From Mucilaginibacter gossypii (GTDB lineage Bacteria > Bacteroidota > Bacteroidia > Sphingobacteriales > Sphingobacteriaceae): a stretch of DNA of 64,000 nt. The notes under the pieces were generated by a model. The model was not told the origin of the DNA. It ran no database searches and saw only the letters and a program-made list of their open reading frames with translations. A program made the position numbers and the translations under genes. Below, piece after piece: positions 45,176-54,692 of this stretch. The stretch covers positions 558,001-622,000 of the forward strand of contig NZ_FNCG01000001.1 of the NCBI RefSeq assembly GCF_900100945.1, in the 5' to 3' direction. Numbering within the stretch: the stretch's first letter is position 1; each line of letters starts with the position of its first letter.

Positions 45176-45496
45176 ATGAGAAGAGACATTTTTCAGGCTG
45201 TTGCCGATCCTACCCGCAGAGCTATTATCGCTTTAATAGCATTGCAGGCAATGACACCCAATGCTATTGCCGAACATTTTGATACTACCCGACAGGCAAT
45301 TTCAAAGCATTTGCGGGTTTTAACCGAATGTGAACTGGTGAAACCGGAGCATCGGGGCCGGGAGATTTACTATCTATTGGAGATTGACAAAATGAAAGAA
45401 ATAGACAAATGGCTGGAGCAATTCCGGAAAATATGGGAGACCCGGTTCCTGCAACTCGATAACCTTTTAGCAACCTTAAAAAAACAACAAAAATGA
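45176..45496 (+). CDS. ArsR family winged-helix transcriptional regulator
   Basis: Small repressor of 106 residues with a winged helix: DPTRRAIIALIALQAMTPNA leads to AEHFDTTRQAISKHLRVLTE, then the wing at HRGREIYYLL. No metal-binding cysteine motif is present, so it belongs with the non-metal ArsR proteins that neighbour SRPBCC genes. Its stop codon overlaps the start of the next gene by 4 bases (ATGA), which indicates translational coupling. Confidence 0.93.
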   Translation: MRRDIFQAVADPTRRAIIALIALQAMTPNAIAEHFDTTRQAISKHLRVLTECELVKPEHRGREIYYLLEIDKMKEIDKWLEQFRKIWETRFLQLDNLLATLKKQQK

Positions 45497-45996
45497 AAAA
45501 TAACTTGCACTTCGATTTTATTGCCGACAAAGTAAAAAATACGCTGACCATCAGACGTGAGTTTTTAGCCGACAGACCATTGGTTTGGGACTGTTATACT
45601 AAAAGCGAATTGCTCGATCAATGGTTTGCACCCGCGCCCCTAACCACAAAAACCAAATCAATGGACTTTAGCGAAGGTGGCCACTGGCACTATGCCATGG
45701 TGGAGCCTAACGGCACAGAATATTGGGGCTGGACAGACTATCTGAAAATCAAGCCTATTGATTACTATACATCATTGGATGCTTTTTGTAACGCAGAAGG
45801 TGAAATAAATAAGGATCTTCCCCGTGCGGAGTGGTTTGTGAATTTTACCGATAAAGGAGAAAACGCTTTGGTAGAAACCATTGTAACTTACAAATCGCTT
45901 TCAGATTTGGAAACGGTTATCCAGATGGGCATGGAACAGGGAATGATGGCAACCCTCGAAAAACTCGACCAATTATTATTGACCTTAAAAAAGTAA
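45493..45996 (+). CDS. SRPBCC/AHSA1-like domain protein
   Basis: Cytosolic 167-residue protein of the START-like helix-grip fold that binds hydrophobic ligands. Typical AHSA1 features are REFLADRPLVWDCYTKSELL, the WFAPAPLTTKTKSMDFSEGG strand region and a C-terminal helix with QMGMEQGMMATLEKLDQLL. It overlaps the ArsR gene by 4 bases and lies 3 bases before a second SRPBCC gene. The ligand is not known. Confidence 0.92.
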   Translation: MKNNLHFDFIADKVKNTLTIRREFLADRPLVWDCYTKSELLDQWFAPAPLTTKTKSMDFSEGGHWHYAMVEPNGTEYWGWTDYLKIKPIDYYTSLDAFCNAEGEINKDLPRAEWFVNFTDKGENALVETIVTYKSLSDLETVIQMGMEQGMMATLEKLDQLLLTLKK

Positions 45997-45999
45997 AAA

Positions 46000-46413
46000 A
46001 TGAGCAATAAGATCACTGTTGCCGCTACGGTAAGTGCAGATGCTAAAAAAGTTTGGGATTATTACACCAATCCCGAACACATTACAAAATGGAACTTTGC
46101 AGATCCTTCATGGCAATGTCCTGCTGCATCAAATGATATGCGGGTAGGCGGAAAATACTCGGCAAGAATGGAAGCTAAAGACGGGAGCTTTGGTTTTGAC
46201 GTTGAAGCTACTTATGACGAAATTGTTGATGGCGAAAAGTTTACCTATACCATGTCAAACGGCAGGCAGGCCTTGGTTGCCTTCAAAGCCAATGATAATC
46301 AAACTGAAGTTGAGGTAGCTTTCGATCCTGAAGATCAAAATCCCCTTGAAATGCAAAAACATGGCTGGCAGGCGATACTTAACAACTTTAAAAAATACGC
46401 CGAAGAAAATTAA
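46000..46413 (+). CDS. SRPBCC/AHSA1-like domain protein, second copy
   Basis: A 137-residue START-like protein with SADAKKVWDYYTNPEHITKW, a central RVGGKYSARMEAKDG strand pair and the terminal helix GWQAILNNFKKYAEEN. It is shorter and only distantly similar to the preceding SRPBCC protein, so the pair is an old duplication. Last gene of the DoxX-ArsR-SRPBCC unit, followed by a terminator. Confidence 0.92.
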   Translation: MSNKITVAATVSADAKKVWDYYTNPEHITKWNFADPSWQCPAASNDMRVGGKYSARMEAKDGSFGFDVEATYDEIVDGEKFTYTMSNGRQALVAFKANDNQTEVEVAFDPEDQNPLEMQKHGWQAILNNFKKYAEEN

Positions 46414-46447
46414 CGTGCTCAGGAAAGTTACCGTTAATGGTAGTTTT

Positions 46448-46486
46448 AAAAAAGCTGGATGGAAACATTCAGCTTTTGTACTTTTT
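46448..46486 (+). terminator. Rho-independent terminator after the SRPBCC genes
   Basis: AAAAGCTG (46450-46457) pairs with CAGCTTTT (46470-46477) around a 12-base loop, followed by a T-rich tail. Confidence 0.7.
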
Positions 46487-46661
46487 ACTCTGCCCTTAGT
46501 TTAGGAGTAGGAAAATGTATCCAACAAAACTATCATTCTTTTTACAAAGTCCACGCTTCCTGTCCCGCCTGTACACTTCAATATTCTCACGTAGCATGTT
46601 AGTATTGTTACATTTATCAAGCCACATATTTTATACATTGTACAGGTAAATCAATCATGTT

Positions 46662-47720
46662 ATGTTGTTTAAGATCAAAATGCTTTGTGCCTGCATTACA
46701 TTATCGGTATGCTCTGTGCTTTCATTTGCGCAGCAAATAAATTATCCTCCTGTTGATAAGGTTGCTGCCGATTTTAAAAAACTGCTGGAAAGGCCGCGTG
46801 TTCCGTTAAATCCATCTTTTACTATCACTCATACAGATTCAGTTATTATAGAACACGGTTTTATTTATAGCGAAAAGAATGAGCTGGTGCCTATTCTTAT
46901 TTATAAGCCGGTTACCGGGACCAAGCCATATCCCGCTGTAATTTTTTTACATGGTACAGGTGGTAAAAAGGAAGACAGCAAAAAGATGTTGTACCAATTG
47001 GTTAAAAGAGGGATCATGGGCGTAGCCATTGATGCCCGCTTTCATGGTGAACGCATTGCCGGAGGCGCGCACGGCTCAAAAGAATATGTTGCAGCTGCTA
47101 CCGCTGCCTGGGAAAATAAGGACAAAGCCCATCAAACGCATCCATTTTTGTTTGATACCGCTTTCGATCTTTGGAGGGTAACCGATTACCTGGCAAGCAG
47201 GCCTGATGTAGATGCTAACCGCATCGGTATGGGCGGCATATCCATGGGAGGGATGGAAACATGGCTTGCGGCATCAATAGATAAGCGGATAAAAGTAATT
47301 GTGCTGGATATTGCAGTGCAAAGTTTCAAATGGTCGTTAGATAATGATAAATGGCAGGGGCGTGCAGGTACTATTCAGGGAGCGCATTTGCAGGCAGCCA
47401 AAGACCTTGGCGATTCGGTATTAAACAAGCATAATGTACAGGCTGTATGGGATAAACTATTACCCGGTATCACAGGCGAGTTCGACTGTCCGTCGATGCT
47501 GCGATTGATAGCGCCACGTGCCATGTTGATTGTAGGCACAGAAAATGATCCCAATTGCCCGCTTCCCGGAGCAAACATAGCTTACGCTTCGGCCATACAA
47601 GCATATAGATCGAAAGGGGCAACCGATAAGATTATGCGCGATGTAACGCCAAAGCTATTCCATACATCTACGCCTGAACATTTTAAAATGACGTTGGATT
47701 GGTTTAGCAAATGGTTGTAA
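46662..47720 (+). CDS. Secreted alpha/beta hydrolase (esterase/dienelactone hydrolase-like)
   Basis: Exported serine hydrolase of 352 residues with signal peptide (ending LSFAQQ, about residue 24). The oxyanion region is FLHGTGG, the nucleophile S194 lies in GISMGG, and the likely histidine is H334 in LFHTSTPEH. An acidic residue follows the LIVGTENDPNCPLPG strand. The fold resembles acetyl-xylan-esterase and dienelactone-hydrolase relatives. It precedes the GH92 gene by 402 bases and lacks the operator seen upstream of PUL2 units, so membership in PUL2 is uncertain. Confidence 0.88.
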   Translation: MLFKIKMLCACITLSVCSVLSFAQQINYPPVDKVAADFKKLLERPRVPLNPSFTITHTDSVIIEHGFIYSEKNELVPILIYKPVTGTKPYPAVIFLHGTGGKKEDSKKMLYQLVKRGIMGVAIDARFHGERIAGGAHGSKEYVAAATAAWENKDKAHQTHPFLFDTAFDLWRVTDYLASRPDVDANRIGMGGISMGGMETWLAASIDKRIKVIVLDIAVQSFKWSLDNDKWQGRAGTIQGAHLQAAKDLGDSVLNKHNVQAVWDKLLPGITGEFDCPSMLRLIAPRAMLIVGTENDPNCPLPGANIAYASAIQAYRSKGATDKIMRDVTPKLFHTSTPEHFKMTLDWFSKWL

Positions 47721-47785
47721 TACAGCATTGTAATATTAAGGGAAGCCATTAAGTATTTCTAAGAAGCTGTTTAAAGAGTGATTTA

Positions 47786-47919
47786 TTCATTGCCTTTGGC
47801 TTCAGCCAACGGTAAAATAGCCAATGAGGAGAGGGCTTTAGCCAAATTCAGATGGTATTTTGGCTAAAGCCCCTTAAATTTACGGCATTATTCCGTTGGC
47901 TGAAGTCAACGGCAATGAA
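47786..47919. repeat. 134-bp nested palindromic element
   Basis: The outer arms TTCATTGCC (47786-47794) and GGCAATGAA (47911-47919) are perfect, followed inward by related GGCTTCAGCCAACGG and CCGTTGGCTGAAGTC segments. The inner arms GGGCTTTAGCCAAA (47833-47846) and TTTGGCTAAAGCCC (47859-47872) are perfect over 14 bp. There is no coding capacity. It is a second, different intergenic palindrome family in this window and lies between the hydrolase and the GH92 operator. Confidence 0.8.
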
Positions 47920-47988
47920 TTTTATTGAATAATTAATAAGTCGCTAATTTAAACACAGCTAAGTCTAAAAAATAAAATTAACAAAAAT

Positions 47989-48006
47989 TTGCTAAATCGA
48001 TTTTAT
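47989..48006 (+). promoter_or_regulatory. LacI-type operator candidate upstream of GH92
   Basis: TTGCTAAATCGATTTTAT, with a 10-bp dyad AAATCGATTT centred on CG, lies 117 bases before the GH92 start. The same sequence recurs exactly at 50514 and with one or two changes at 54795, 54905 and 58257. Confidence 0.65.
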
Positions 48007-48122
48007 TATATAATTTGGTCGTGCAATAACCAATTAATAAATACCGGTCAATTTTAGTTCTGAAGGTTTATCTGTCATAAAAAACTTACGGTAAACTAAA
48101 CTTTCTATCCGGTACCGCTATT

Positions 48123-50462
48123 ATGAACATAACTACACTACCAGCCTTAAAAAAATGTTTAATAACCGTATTTGCCGCGGGTATGTTGTTTATTCCGGCA
48201 ACAGTGCTGAAAGCGCAAAATGCGGCTTCCTATGTTAATCCTTTTATAGGAGCCAGCACCAGTGCCGATGGAGCAGGGGTTTACCATGGCTTAGGTAAAA
48301 CGTTTCCGGGCGCTGCCTCACCTTACGGGCTTGTACAGTTAAGCCCAAACACCATAACCGGAGGCGACAATGGCTCGGGCTATAGCTATGAACATAAAAG
48401 TATTGAAGGCTTTGCCTTTACTCAAATGAGTGGCATTGGCTGGTATGGCGATCTGGGGAATTTTTTGGTAATGCCTACAGCGGGGCCAATTAAAACCAGT
48501 GCCGGTAAACCAGGCACTACAGGGGTTGGATATCGTTCTGCTTACGATAAAAGCACTGAAAAAGCATCGGTCGGATATTACAGTGTTCTGCTAACTGATA
48601 ATCATATCAAGGCCGAAGCCACTGCCGCCCCTCATAGCGGCATGTTGCGCTTTACCTTTTCACAAAATAAACAATCGAGTATCCAGATTGATCTGGCCCG
48701 GAGGGTAGGGGGAACGTCAACGCTGCAATATGTAAAAGTAGTTGATGACCACACTATTGAGGGCTTTATGAAATGCACCCCTGAGGGTGGCGGCTGGGGC
48801 AATGGTGACGGACATGCAGATTATACAGTATATTTTTATGCACAATTCAGCAAGCCGCTTAAAAACTATGGCATCTGGAGTGCCGATATTCCAAGCGACT
48901 GGGGCCGTAAGCTGGACGACGTTACCGGCGATAAATACCAGGAACGCGTAGCTAATGCTGAGATCCTTAAAGGATTGAAGGAAAAGCAGGGAAAGCACCT
49001 TGGTTTTTATAGCGAATTTGCTACCAAAGCCGGTGAACAGGTATTGCTTAAATCGGGTATTTCATTTGTGAGTATAGCCGGTGCCAAATCCAATTTGCAA
49101 GCCGAAATAAAAGACTGGAATTTCGATGCTGTTCATCAGCATACCGTTAACCTCTGGAATAACGCCTTATCAAAAGTAAGTATCCAGGGTGGCACCACAG
49201 GGCAAAAAACGGTGTTTTATACAGCATTGTACCATACCATGATCGATCCCCGCATTGTAAGCGATGTTACAGGGCAATATATGGGCGGCGATGGCAAGGT
49301 GCATCATACTACAACATTTAAAAAACGCACCATATTTAGCGGATGGGACGTTTTCAGGAGCCAGATGCCTTTACAAACTATTATTAACCCTTCGCTGGTT
49401 AATGACCTGGTTAATTCGCTGGTTACCCTTGCCAACGAAAAAAAGAAAGATTACCTGGAGCGCTGGGAGTTATTAAATGCTTATAGCGGATGTATGCTTG
49501 GCAACCCGGCTGTAGCAGTAATGGCCGATGCTTATGCTAAAGGCATTCGTAATTATAATATACCAGATGCCTATAAATTAGCGGTGGGCACCGTTGAAAA
49601 ATTTGGCAATGGCGATAAAGGTTTTACTCCGGGTGGTGGCAGCATAAGCTATACGCTTGAATACGCCTATAATGATTGGTGCGTTGCACAGCTTGCAAAA
49701 GCGCTTAACAAAACACACGACGTAAAAAAATACGGCGAAAGGGGAGAAGCCTTTAAAAACATTTTTGACGCAGATAAAGGTTGGTTCCGGCCTAAGGATA
49801 GCACCGGCAACTGGCTTCCATGGCCTGCGGAGGGGCGCATTAAACAATGGTATGGCTGTATTGAGAGCAACCCTTATCAGCAGGGATGGTTTGTACCGCA
49901 GGATGTTGATGGTATGGCAAAATTGATGGGCGGCCGCGACAAAGTGATAGCTGATCTGAACAATCTTTTTGAAAAAACGCCCGATAACATGATGTGGAAT
50001 GATTACTACAATCATTCCAATGAGCCTGTACACCATGTTCCATTTTTATATAACAGGTTGGGCGCTCCATGGCTTACCCAGAAATGGACCCGTGAGATCT
50101 GCCGCCGGGCTTATAAAAACTCCGTAGAGGGTTTGGTGGGCAACGAAGATGTGGGGCAGATGTCGGCCTGGTATGTATTGGCAGCGAGTGGCTTGCATCC
50201 CGTTTGTCCCGGCGATATCAGGCAGGAGATCACCAGTCCGGTATTTAATAAAGTAACGTTAAAGCTTGATCCTAAATACGCAAAGGGTAAAACCTTTACC
50301 ATCATCGCCAATAATAATTCGGCAAAAAATATTTATATACAGGGGGCAAAGCTTAACGGCAAAGCCTATAATAAATGCTATATCGATTATAAGGATATTG
50401 CAGCAGGCGGCACCCTTGAACTAAGTATGGGCGCAACGCCCAATAAAAACTGGGGGATCTGA
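48123..50462 (+). CDS. GH92 exo-alpha-mannosidase
   Basis: Exported calcium-dependent alpha-mannosidase, 779 residues. Signal peptide ends near VLKAQNA (residue 33). The GH92 N-terminal sandwich begins YVNPFIGASTSADGAGVYHG and continues with FPGAASPYGLVQLSPNT. The (alpha/alpha) catalytic domain has FSGWDVFRSQMPL and the family hallmark GNEDVGQMSAWYVL at about residue 672, which includes conserved acids near the active site. Linkage (often alpha-1,2) cannot be read with certainty. It is the first enzyme of PUL2 and sits downstream of an operator copy. Confidence 0.95.
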   Translation: MNITTLPALKKCLITVFAAGMLFIPATVLKAQNAASYVNPFIGASTSADGAGVYHGLGKTFPGAASPYGLVQLSPNTITGGDNGSGYSYEHKSIEGFAFTQMSGIGWYGDLGNFLVMPTAGPIKTSAGKPGTTGVGYRSAYDKSTEKASVGYYSVLLTDNHIKAEATAAPHSGMLRFTFSQNKQSSIQIDLARRVGGTSTLQYVKVVDDHTIEGFMKCTPEGGGWGNGDGHADYTVYFYAQFSKPLKNYGIWSADIPSDWGRKLDDVTGDKYQERVANAEILKGLKEKQGKHLGFYSEFATKAGEQVLLKSGISFVSIAGAKSNLQAEIKDWNFDAVHQHTVNLWNNALSKVSIQGGTTGQKTVFYTALYHTMIDPRIVSDVTGQYMGGDGKVHHTTTFKKRTIFSGWDVFRSQMPLQTIINPSLVNDLVNSLVTLANEKKKDYLERWELLNAYSGCMLGNPAVAVMADAYAKGIRNYNIPDAYKLAVGTVEKFGNGDKGFTPGGGSISYTLEYAYNDWCVAQLAKALNKTHDVKKYGERGEAFKNIFDADKGWFRPKDSTGNWLPWPAEGRIKQWYGCIESNPYQQGWFVPQDVDGMAKLMGGRDKVIADLNNLFEKTPDNMMWNDYYNHSNEPVHHVPFLYNRLGAPWLTQKWTREICRRAYKNSVEGLVGNEDVGQMSAWYVLAASGLHPVCPGDIRQEITSPVFNKVTLKLDPKYAKGKTFTIIANNNSAKNIYIQGAKLNGKAYNKCYIDYKDIAAGGTLELSMGATPNKNWGI

Positions 50463-50513
50463 TAATTTAGAACATGAGTGAAGGAAAGATGAGCGGGGAT
50501 TTTTTATACATAA

Positions 50514-50531
50514 TTGCTAAATCGATTTTAT
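50514..50531 (+). promoter_or_regulatory. LacI-type operator candidate upstream of the lectin gene
   Basis: TTGCTAAATCGATTTTAT is identical to the site at 47989 and lies 61 bases before the ATG at 50593, between two co-directional genes. This suggests an internal promoter. Confidence 0.65.
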
Positions 50532-50592
50532 AAATTGAATGATTTTACTGCACCGACCAAACATCAAACCAAATTATAAACCAAACCAAATT

Positions 50593-52287
50593 ATGAAAAC
50601 AAACCTGTTCACCTGTACCATGACGGCTATGGCCTTGCTGGCCTCGTGCAGCAAACAAGCTGCCGTTAAGTACCCCAAACCTTTTGTACGCACAGATTCT
50701 GTACAACTAACCAGCGGATCGCCGGTAAGCTCATACGGAACCTTTTTCATCACTAACGTGTTAAGCGGTAAAGCTATTGAAATTAATAGCAACGGTATGC
50801 TTAATGATGGCACCGGTGCGCAGCAAAACCAATACTCGGGCAGTGGTACGGCCACGGCCCCCAACCAAAAATGGATAATTGTACAACAGGGCGGCGGTGC
50901 TATAACCAGCACCACCAAATTTAAGATCATGAACGTAGCCAGCGGTAAATATCTGGAAGTACCCTTGGCCACCACGAATCCCGGTACAGGCCTATGGCAG
51001 GATAAAGCCAACACCAACAATGCCCAGCAGTGGTATATTCAGGCAGTAAGTACAGGTGTTTATAAAATTATTAATGTGGGTAATGGCCTGGCGGTCACTA
51101 ATCATGGATCATCTGCTACTAATGGTACACCTATTACCCAGGAAGTATTTGTTGCCGGGAATACGGCGCAAACATGGCTGCTTAACGGGCTTATCGCTGA
51201 AGCGTACCGGGATGATGATGTAGTAAACTTTTTTCACCGTACCAATGGCACTGTGGCTTTTGATGAGGGAAAAAGTATCCCGCTTACCTATGGCACCAAC
51301 AACGGAAAAGTGCTTTGGATAACTGAAGATGCCTATGAATCGTCACAGCTTCAAAGTAACGGACAGTTGTATTGCCAGTTTTTTAAGTATCATAATTCGG
51401 CCCTGCTGCAGCCGGCCAGTCACAGCTGGGATCAATCACTTACGCCAAATATCACTACCAATAATTCGCCGGTAAACAGCATGGAGATCATTGAAAGCCC
51501 GGGCGATCATAACTCAACCTATCGCTGGCCCGGCGCAGGAATTGAGGCCGGTAGCCACGTTTATCTTTACACATTTGAATCGGCCAACGGAGCTACGCCC
51601 GAAAACCAGGTGCTGTATGACTTAACTCAAAACACATCCGGACTTAACTGGGGTACAGCCGCGCGGTTAACACCTGCGGGTATGTCGGGCCAAACAGAAA
51701 CCGGGTTTTCAAACGGGATGGTTAAAAACGCTACTAACGACTCGGTATATGTTTACGGAAGCAAAAGCGTTTTCTTTAATACGTCCAATGTATTCCTGGC
51801 CCGCTTCCCGGTAAGTAACCCGTCTAACTGGTCGTTCTGGACAGGCTCTTCATGGTCGTCAACCCGTACAACCGCTTCGGCGGCAGCTTTATCTGTAGGT
51901 GCGGGCAATACCACGCAGCAAAATGTGACCATATCAAAAGTGAACAATAAGTACGTAATGATGCAAATGGACCTGGGCTATTTTTGTGATCCGGCGAGCC
52001 ATAACATTTATATTTCAACGGCCGATAGTCCTAAGGGGCCTTTCACTGCGCCCAAAATGGTTTTTACCATTAATGATGTTTACCAGGGCCATTTGGCTAA
52101 GTACTATACCCCGGCCATCCACGCTGAGTTTTTAAACGGCCATAACGAGTTGCTTGTTACCTATTGCCTTAATTATAACGGTGATGGCGGCAGCTGCAGC
52201 ACAACCACCTGCGTAAATAATAACCAGGATCCTAGCTTTTACCAGGTAAAAGCAGTAAGGATCCCGTACAGCCTGGTGGGTTTATAG
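50593..52287 (+). CDS. Lipoprotein with ricin-type lectin and DUF5005-like propeller domain
   Basis: Surface lipoprotein of 564 residues; lipobox ends at C19 (ALLASC). Residues about 45-195 form a beta-trefoil lectin with repeated Q-x-W-type motifs (PNQKWIIVQQ, NAQQWYIQAV, TAQTWLLNG). Residues about 205-564 resemble DUF5005, a five-bladed propeller-like fold related to GH43-type enzymes (FFHRTNGTVAFDEGKSIPL, GHLAKYYTPAIHAEF). No catalytic triad can be assigned. ATG 50593 places the lipobox properly; an in-frame ATG at 50539 would overlap the promoter. SGNH and esterase genes follow on the same strand. Confidence 0.82.
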   Translation: MKTNLFTCTMTAMALLASCSKQAAVKYPKPFVRTDSVQLTSGSPVSSYGTFFITNVLSGKAIEINSNGMLNDGTGAQQNQYSGSGTATAPNQKWIIVQQGGGAITSTTKFKIMNVASGKYLEVPLATTNPGTGLWQDKANTNNAQQWYIQAVSTGVYKIINVGNGLAVTNHGSSATNGTPITQEVFVAGNTAQTWLLNGLIAEAYRDDDVVNFFHRTNGTVAFDEGKSIPLTYGTNNGKVLWITEDAYESSQLQSNGQLYCQFFKYHNSALLQPASHSWDQSLTPNITTNNSPVNSMEIIESPGDHNSTYRWPGAGIEAGSHVYLYTFESANGATPENQVLYDLTQNTSGLNWGTAARLTPAGMSGQTETGFSNGMVKNATNDSVYVYGSKSVFFNTSNVFLARFPVSNPSNWSFWTGSSWSSTRTTASAAALSVGAGNTTQQNVTISKVNNKYVMMQMDLGYFCDPASHNIYISTADSPKGPFTAPKMVFTINDVYQGHLAKYYTPAIHAEFLNGHNELLVTYCLNYNGDGGSCSTTTCVNNNQDPSFYQVKAVRIPYSLVGL

Positions 52288-52329
52288 TTTGAATTTATTT
52301 TTTGCTGAACACATTATAATTAACAGTTA

Positions 52330-53715
52330 ATGAAAAAGTTGATTTTATTATTAGTACTGATAGCAGCCCGGGGAGCAGTAACTGCCCAAAACATAGCGCC
52401 ATTTCGCGCGGGCGACCGGGTGGCTTTTGTTGGCAACAGTATTACGGATGGGGGCCATTACCACTCGTACATATGGTTGTACTATATGACCCGTTTCCCT
52501 AACATGCGGATAACCTGCTATAACGCCGGCATTGGCGGCGATGTTGTAGGGCAGATCAACGATCGTTTTGAAGATGATGTGTTCAGCAAAAAACCAAATG
52601 TATTAACCCTTACCTGGGGCATGAATGATACCGGTTATTTTGAATGGTACCGCCCCGATGCACAGGATGTTATGGATAAAAGGATCCAGGGCTCATACGA
52701 TAACTATACACTGCTGGAAAACAAACTAAAGCAACACCCTGAGATCCGTAAAATTTTTATTCTTGGTTCGCCTTATGACGAAACCAGCAAGTTTACTACC
52801 AAAAACATCTATCCTAAAAAAAGTGCGGCTTTTTCAAAAGTGATCGATTTTCAGCAAGCAGCAGCGAAAAGAAATAACTGGGGTTATGTTGATTTCTATC
52901 ATCCCATGACAGAGATCAACCTGCGTGAGCAAGCCAAAGATTCCACCTTCAGCTTAACGCCTAATGACAGGGTGCATCCTGACAATGACGGGCACCTCGT
53001 GATGGCTTATCTTTTTTTAAAGGCGCAGGGCTTCAGCAATAAAGTAGTGGCTGATGTGGCTGTTGACGCTAAAAGTAAAAAGACCATTAAGGCGGTGAAT
53101 TGTAAAGTAACTAACGTGGTTTCTTCGGCAGATTCCGTATCGTTCAATTACCTCGCAAATTCATTGCCTTATCCCATTGATACTATTCCGCGTGGTTGGG
53201 GAAACCGAAAAAAACAAGCCGATGCGCTTAAGGTTGTGCCGTTTACCAAAGAAATGAACCAGGAGTTGCTTACCGTTAAAGGGTTAAAAACAGCTAATTA
53301 TGATGTCATTATCGATGGAGAAAAAATGGGGAGTTGGTCGACTGAGCAATTGGGCGCAGGTATCAACCTGGCCGAGATCACTATAACACCGCAATATCAG
53401 CAGGCTATCCAGATCAGGGAACTAAACGAAGAACGCTGGGACATTGAAAGGCGTATCCGCATGTATACCTGGATGCAGTTTGACTTTTTAAAAGGCAAAG
53501 GCTTGTTGTTCCATGATACCAACGCCGCTATGGATACCATAAGCAAGTATGCCAAAAAAGACATTTTTGTTAATGGAAATAAAGATAATTATACCCGTGC
53601 CCGCTACAAAAGCCTGCGCGATGCCTGGCAAAAAGAAATGGATGTACTTACCAACCAGATCTATGCTATCAATAAACCGCAAAACCATCGCATCACCATC
53701 ATCGCCTCAAAATAA
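52330..53715 (+). CDS. Secreted SGNH/GDSL hydrolase
   Basis: Exported esterase-type hydrolase of 461 residues with signal peptide (ending AVTAQN, residue 20). SGNH blocks are visible: nucleophile S37 in GNSITDGGHYH (block I), the glycine in NAGIGGD (block II), N in TWGMND (block III) and D213-x-x-H216 in NDRVHPDNDGH (block V). After residue 250 comes an extra beta-rich and helical region without known motif. Such enzymes in glycan loci remove acetyl or other acyl groups. It is 42 bases after the lectin gene and 15 before the next esterase. Confidence 0.9.
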   Translation: MKKLILLLVLIAARGAVTAQNIAPFRAGDRVAFVGNSITDGGHYHSYIWLYYMTRFPNMRITCYNAGIGGDVVGQINDRFEDDVFSKKPNVLTLTWGMNDTGYFEWYRPDAQDVMDKRIQGSYDNYTLLENKLKQHPEIRKIFILGSPYDETSKFTTKNIYPKKSAAFSKVIDFQQAAAKRNNWGYVDFYHPMTEINLREQAKDSTFSLTPNDRVHPDNDGHLVMAYLFLKAQGFSNKVVADVAVDAKSKKTIKAVNCKVTNVVSSADSVSFNYLANSLPYPIDTIPRGWGNRKKQADALKVVPFTKEMNQELLTVKGLKTANYDVIIDGEKMGSWSTEQLGAGINLAEITITPQYQQAIQIRELNEERWDIERRIRMYTWMQFDFLKGKGLLFHDTNAAMDTISKYAKKDIFVNGNKDNYTRARYKSLRDAWQKEMDVLTNQIYAINKPQNHRITIIASK

Positions 53716-53730
53716 AATCACTATATACTG

Positions 53731-54564
53731 ATGAATATTAAAAAGTTACTATTTATTCCATTATTTATCGGCTTTGCAGTCTGCAGTTTGAAAGCTGCCG
53801 CTGCAACGGTTGATACGGTGCTGACCCACAGTGCCATAATGAACAAAGATATTAAGGCTGTGGTGATCAAGCCGGCCGATTATTCAAGCACCAAAAAGTA
53901 CCCGGTATTATACCTGCTGCATGGCTTTAGCGGCAATTACAGCGATTGGATTAAAAAAGTCCCTGCTGTTGCCGGTTTGGCCGATACTTATCATTTTATC
54001 ATAGTTTGTGCCGACGGCGACTTTGCGGGCTGGTATTTTGATAGCCCAACCATTAAGGATTCACAATACGAAACCTATGTAGGTACCGAACTGGTGAACT
54101 GGGTTGATAAGCATTATTCAACCATAACCGACCGGAAGGGGAGGGCCATAACCGGTTTGAGTATGGGCGGACATGGCGCGTTGTATATAGCGTTTAAGCA
54201 TTTAGATAAATTTGGTGCTGCCGGGAGCATGAGTGGCGCAGTTGATATCAGGCCTTTTCCGGATAGTTTCGGCATCGAACGCGTATTGGGTAAATACAGC
54301 GAACACCCCGACAGGTGGGAACAAAACAGCGTGGTAAACCTCATTTACCTGTTAAAACCCAACTCACTTGCTATTACTTTTGATGTTGGTTATGATGATT
54401 TCCTTTACCAGGCTAACCAGGAGCTGCATGAAAAGCTGCTTGAACGCAAAGTCCCTCATGATTATACTGTAAGGCCGGGAGGCCATACCTGGGAATTTTG
54501 GGGCAATTCCATTAACTACCAGGCACTGTATTTTAGTCTTTTTTTTGGTGGAAAAAATAGTTAG
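53731..54564 (+). CDS. Secreted esterase (PF00756 esterase D/feruloyl-esterase-like)
   Basis: Exported alpha/beta hydrolase of 277 residues; signal peptide ends near KAAAAT (residue 26). It has LYLLHGFSGNYSDW, nucleophile S144 in GLSMGGHGALY, an aspartate in the SLAITFDVGYDDF region, and histidine H252 in GGHTWEF. The family includes acetyl-xylan and feruloyl esterases and S-formylglutathione hydrolase. Secretion and position argue for deacylation of the PUL2 glycan. It ends the GH92-lectin-SGNH-esterase run. Confidence 0.9.
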   Translation: MNIKKLLFIPLFIGFAVCSLKAAAATVDTVLTHSAIMNKDIKAVVIKPADYSSTKKYPVLYLLHGFSGNYSDWIKKVPAVAGLADTYHFIIVCADGDFAGWYFDSPTIKDSQYETYVGTELVNWVDKHYSTITDRKGRAITGLSMGGHGALYIAFKHLDKFGAAGSMSGAVDIRPFPDSFGIERVLGKYSEHPDRWEQNSVVNLIYLLKPNSLAITFDVGYDDFLYQANQELHEKLLERKVPHDYTVRPGGHTWEFWGNSINYQALYFSLFFGGKNS

Positions 54565-54692
54565 TGCCGGGTTACCGATAAATTGCGCTACGTTTTTAGT
54601 TCAATGTACACGTTCAGGTATAAAAAAAGAGAAAATCAGTCCAGTGGCTTCCGGTTTAGTATTATCGACTTAAATAGATAACGCTTTTATAA

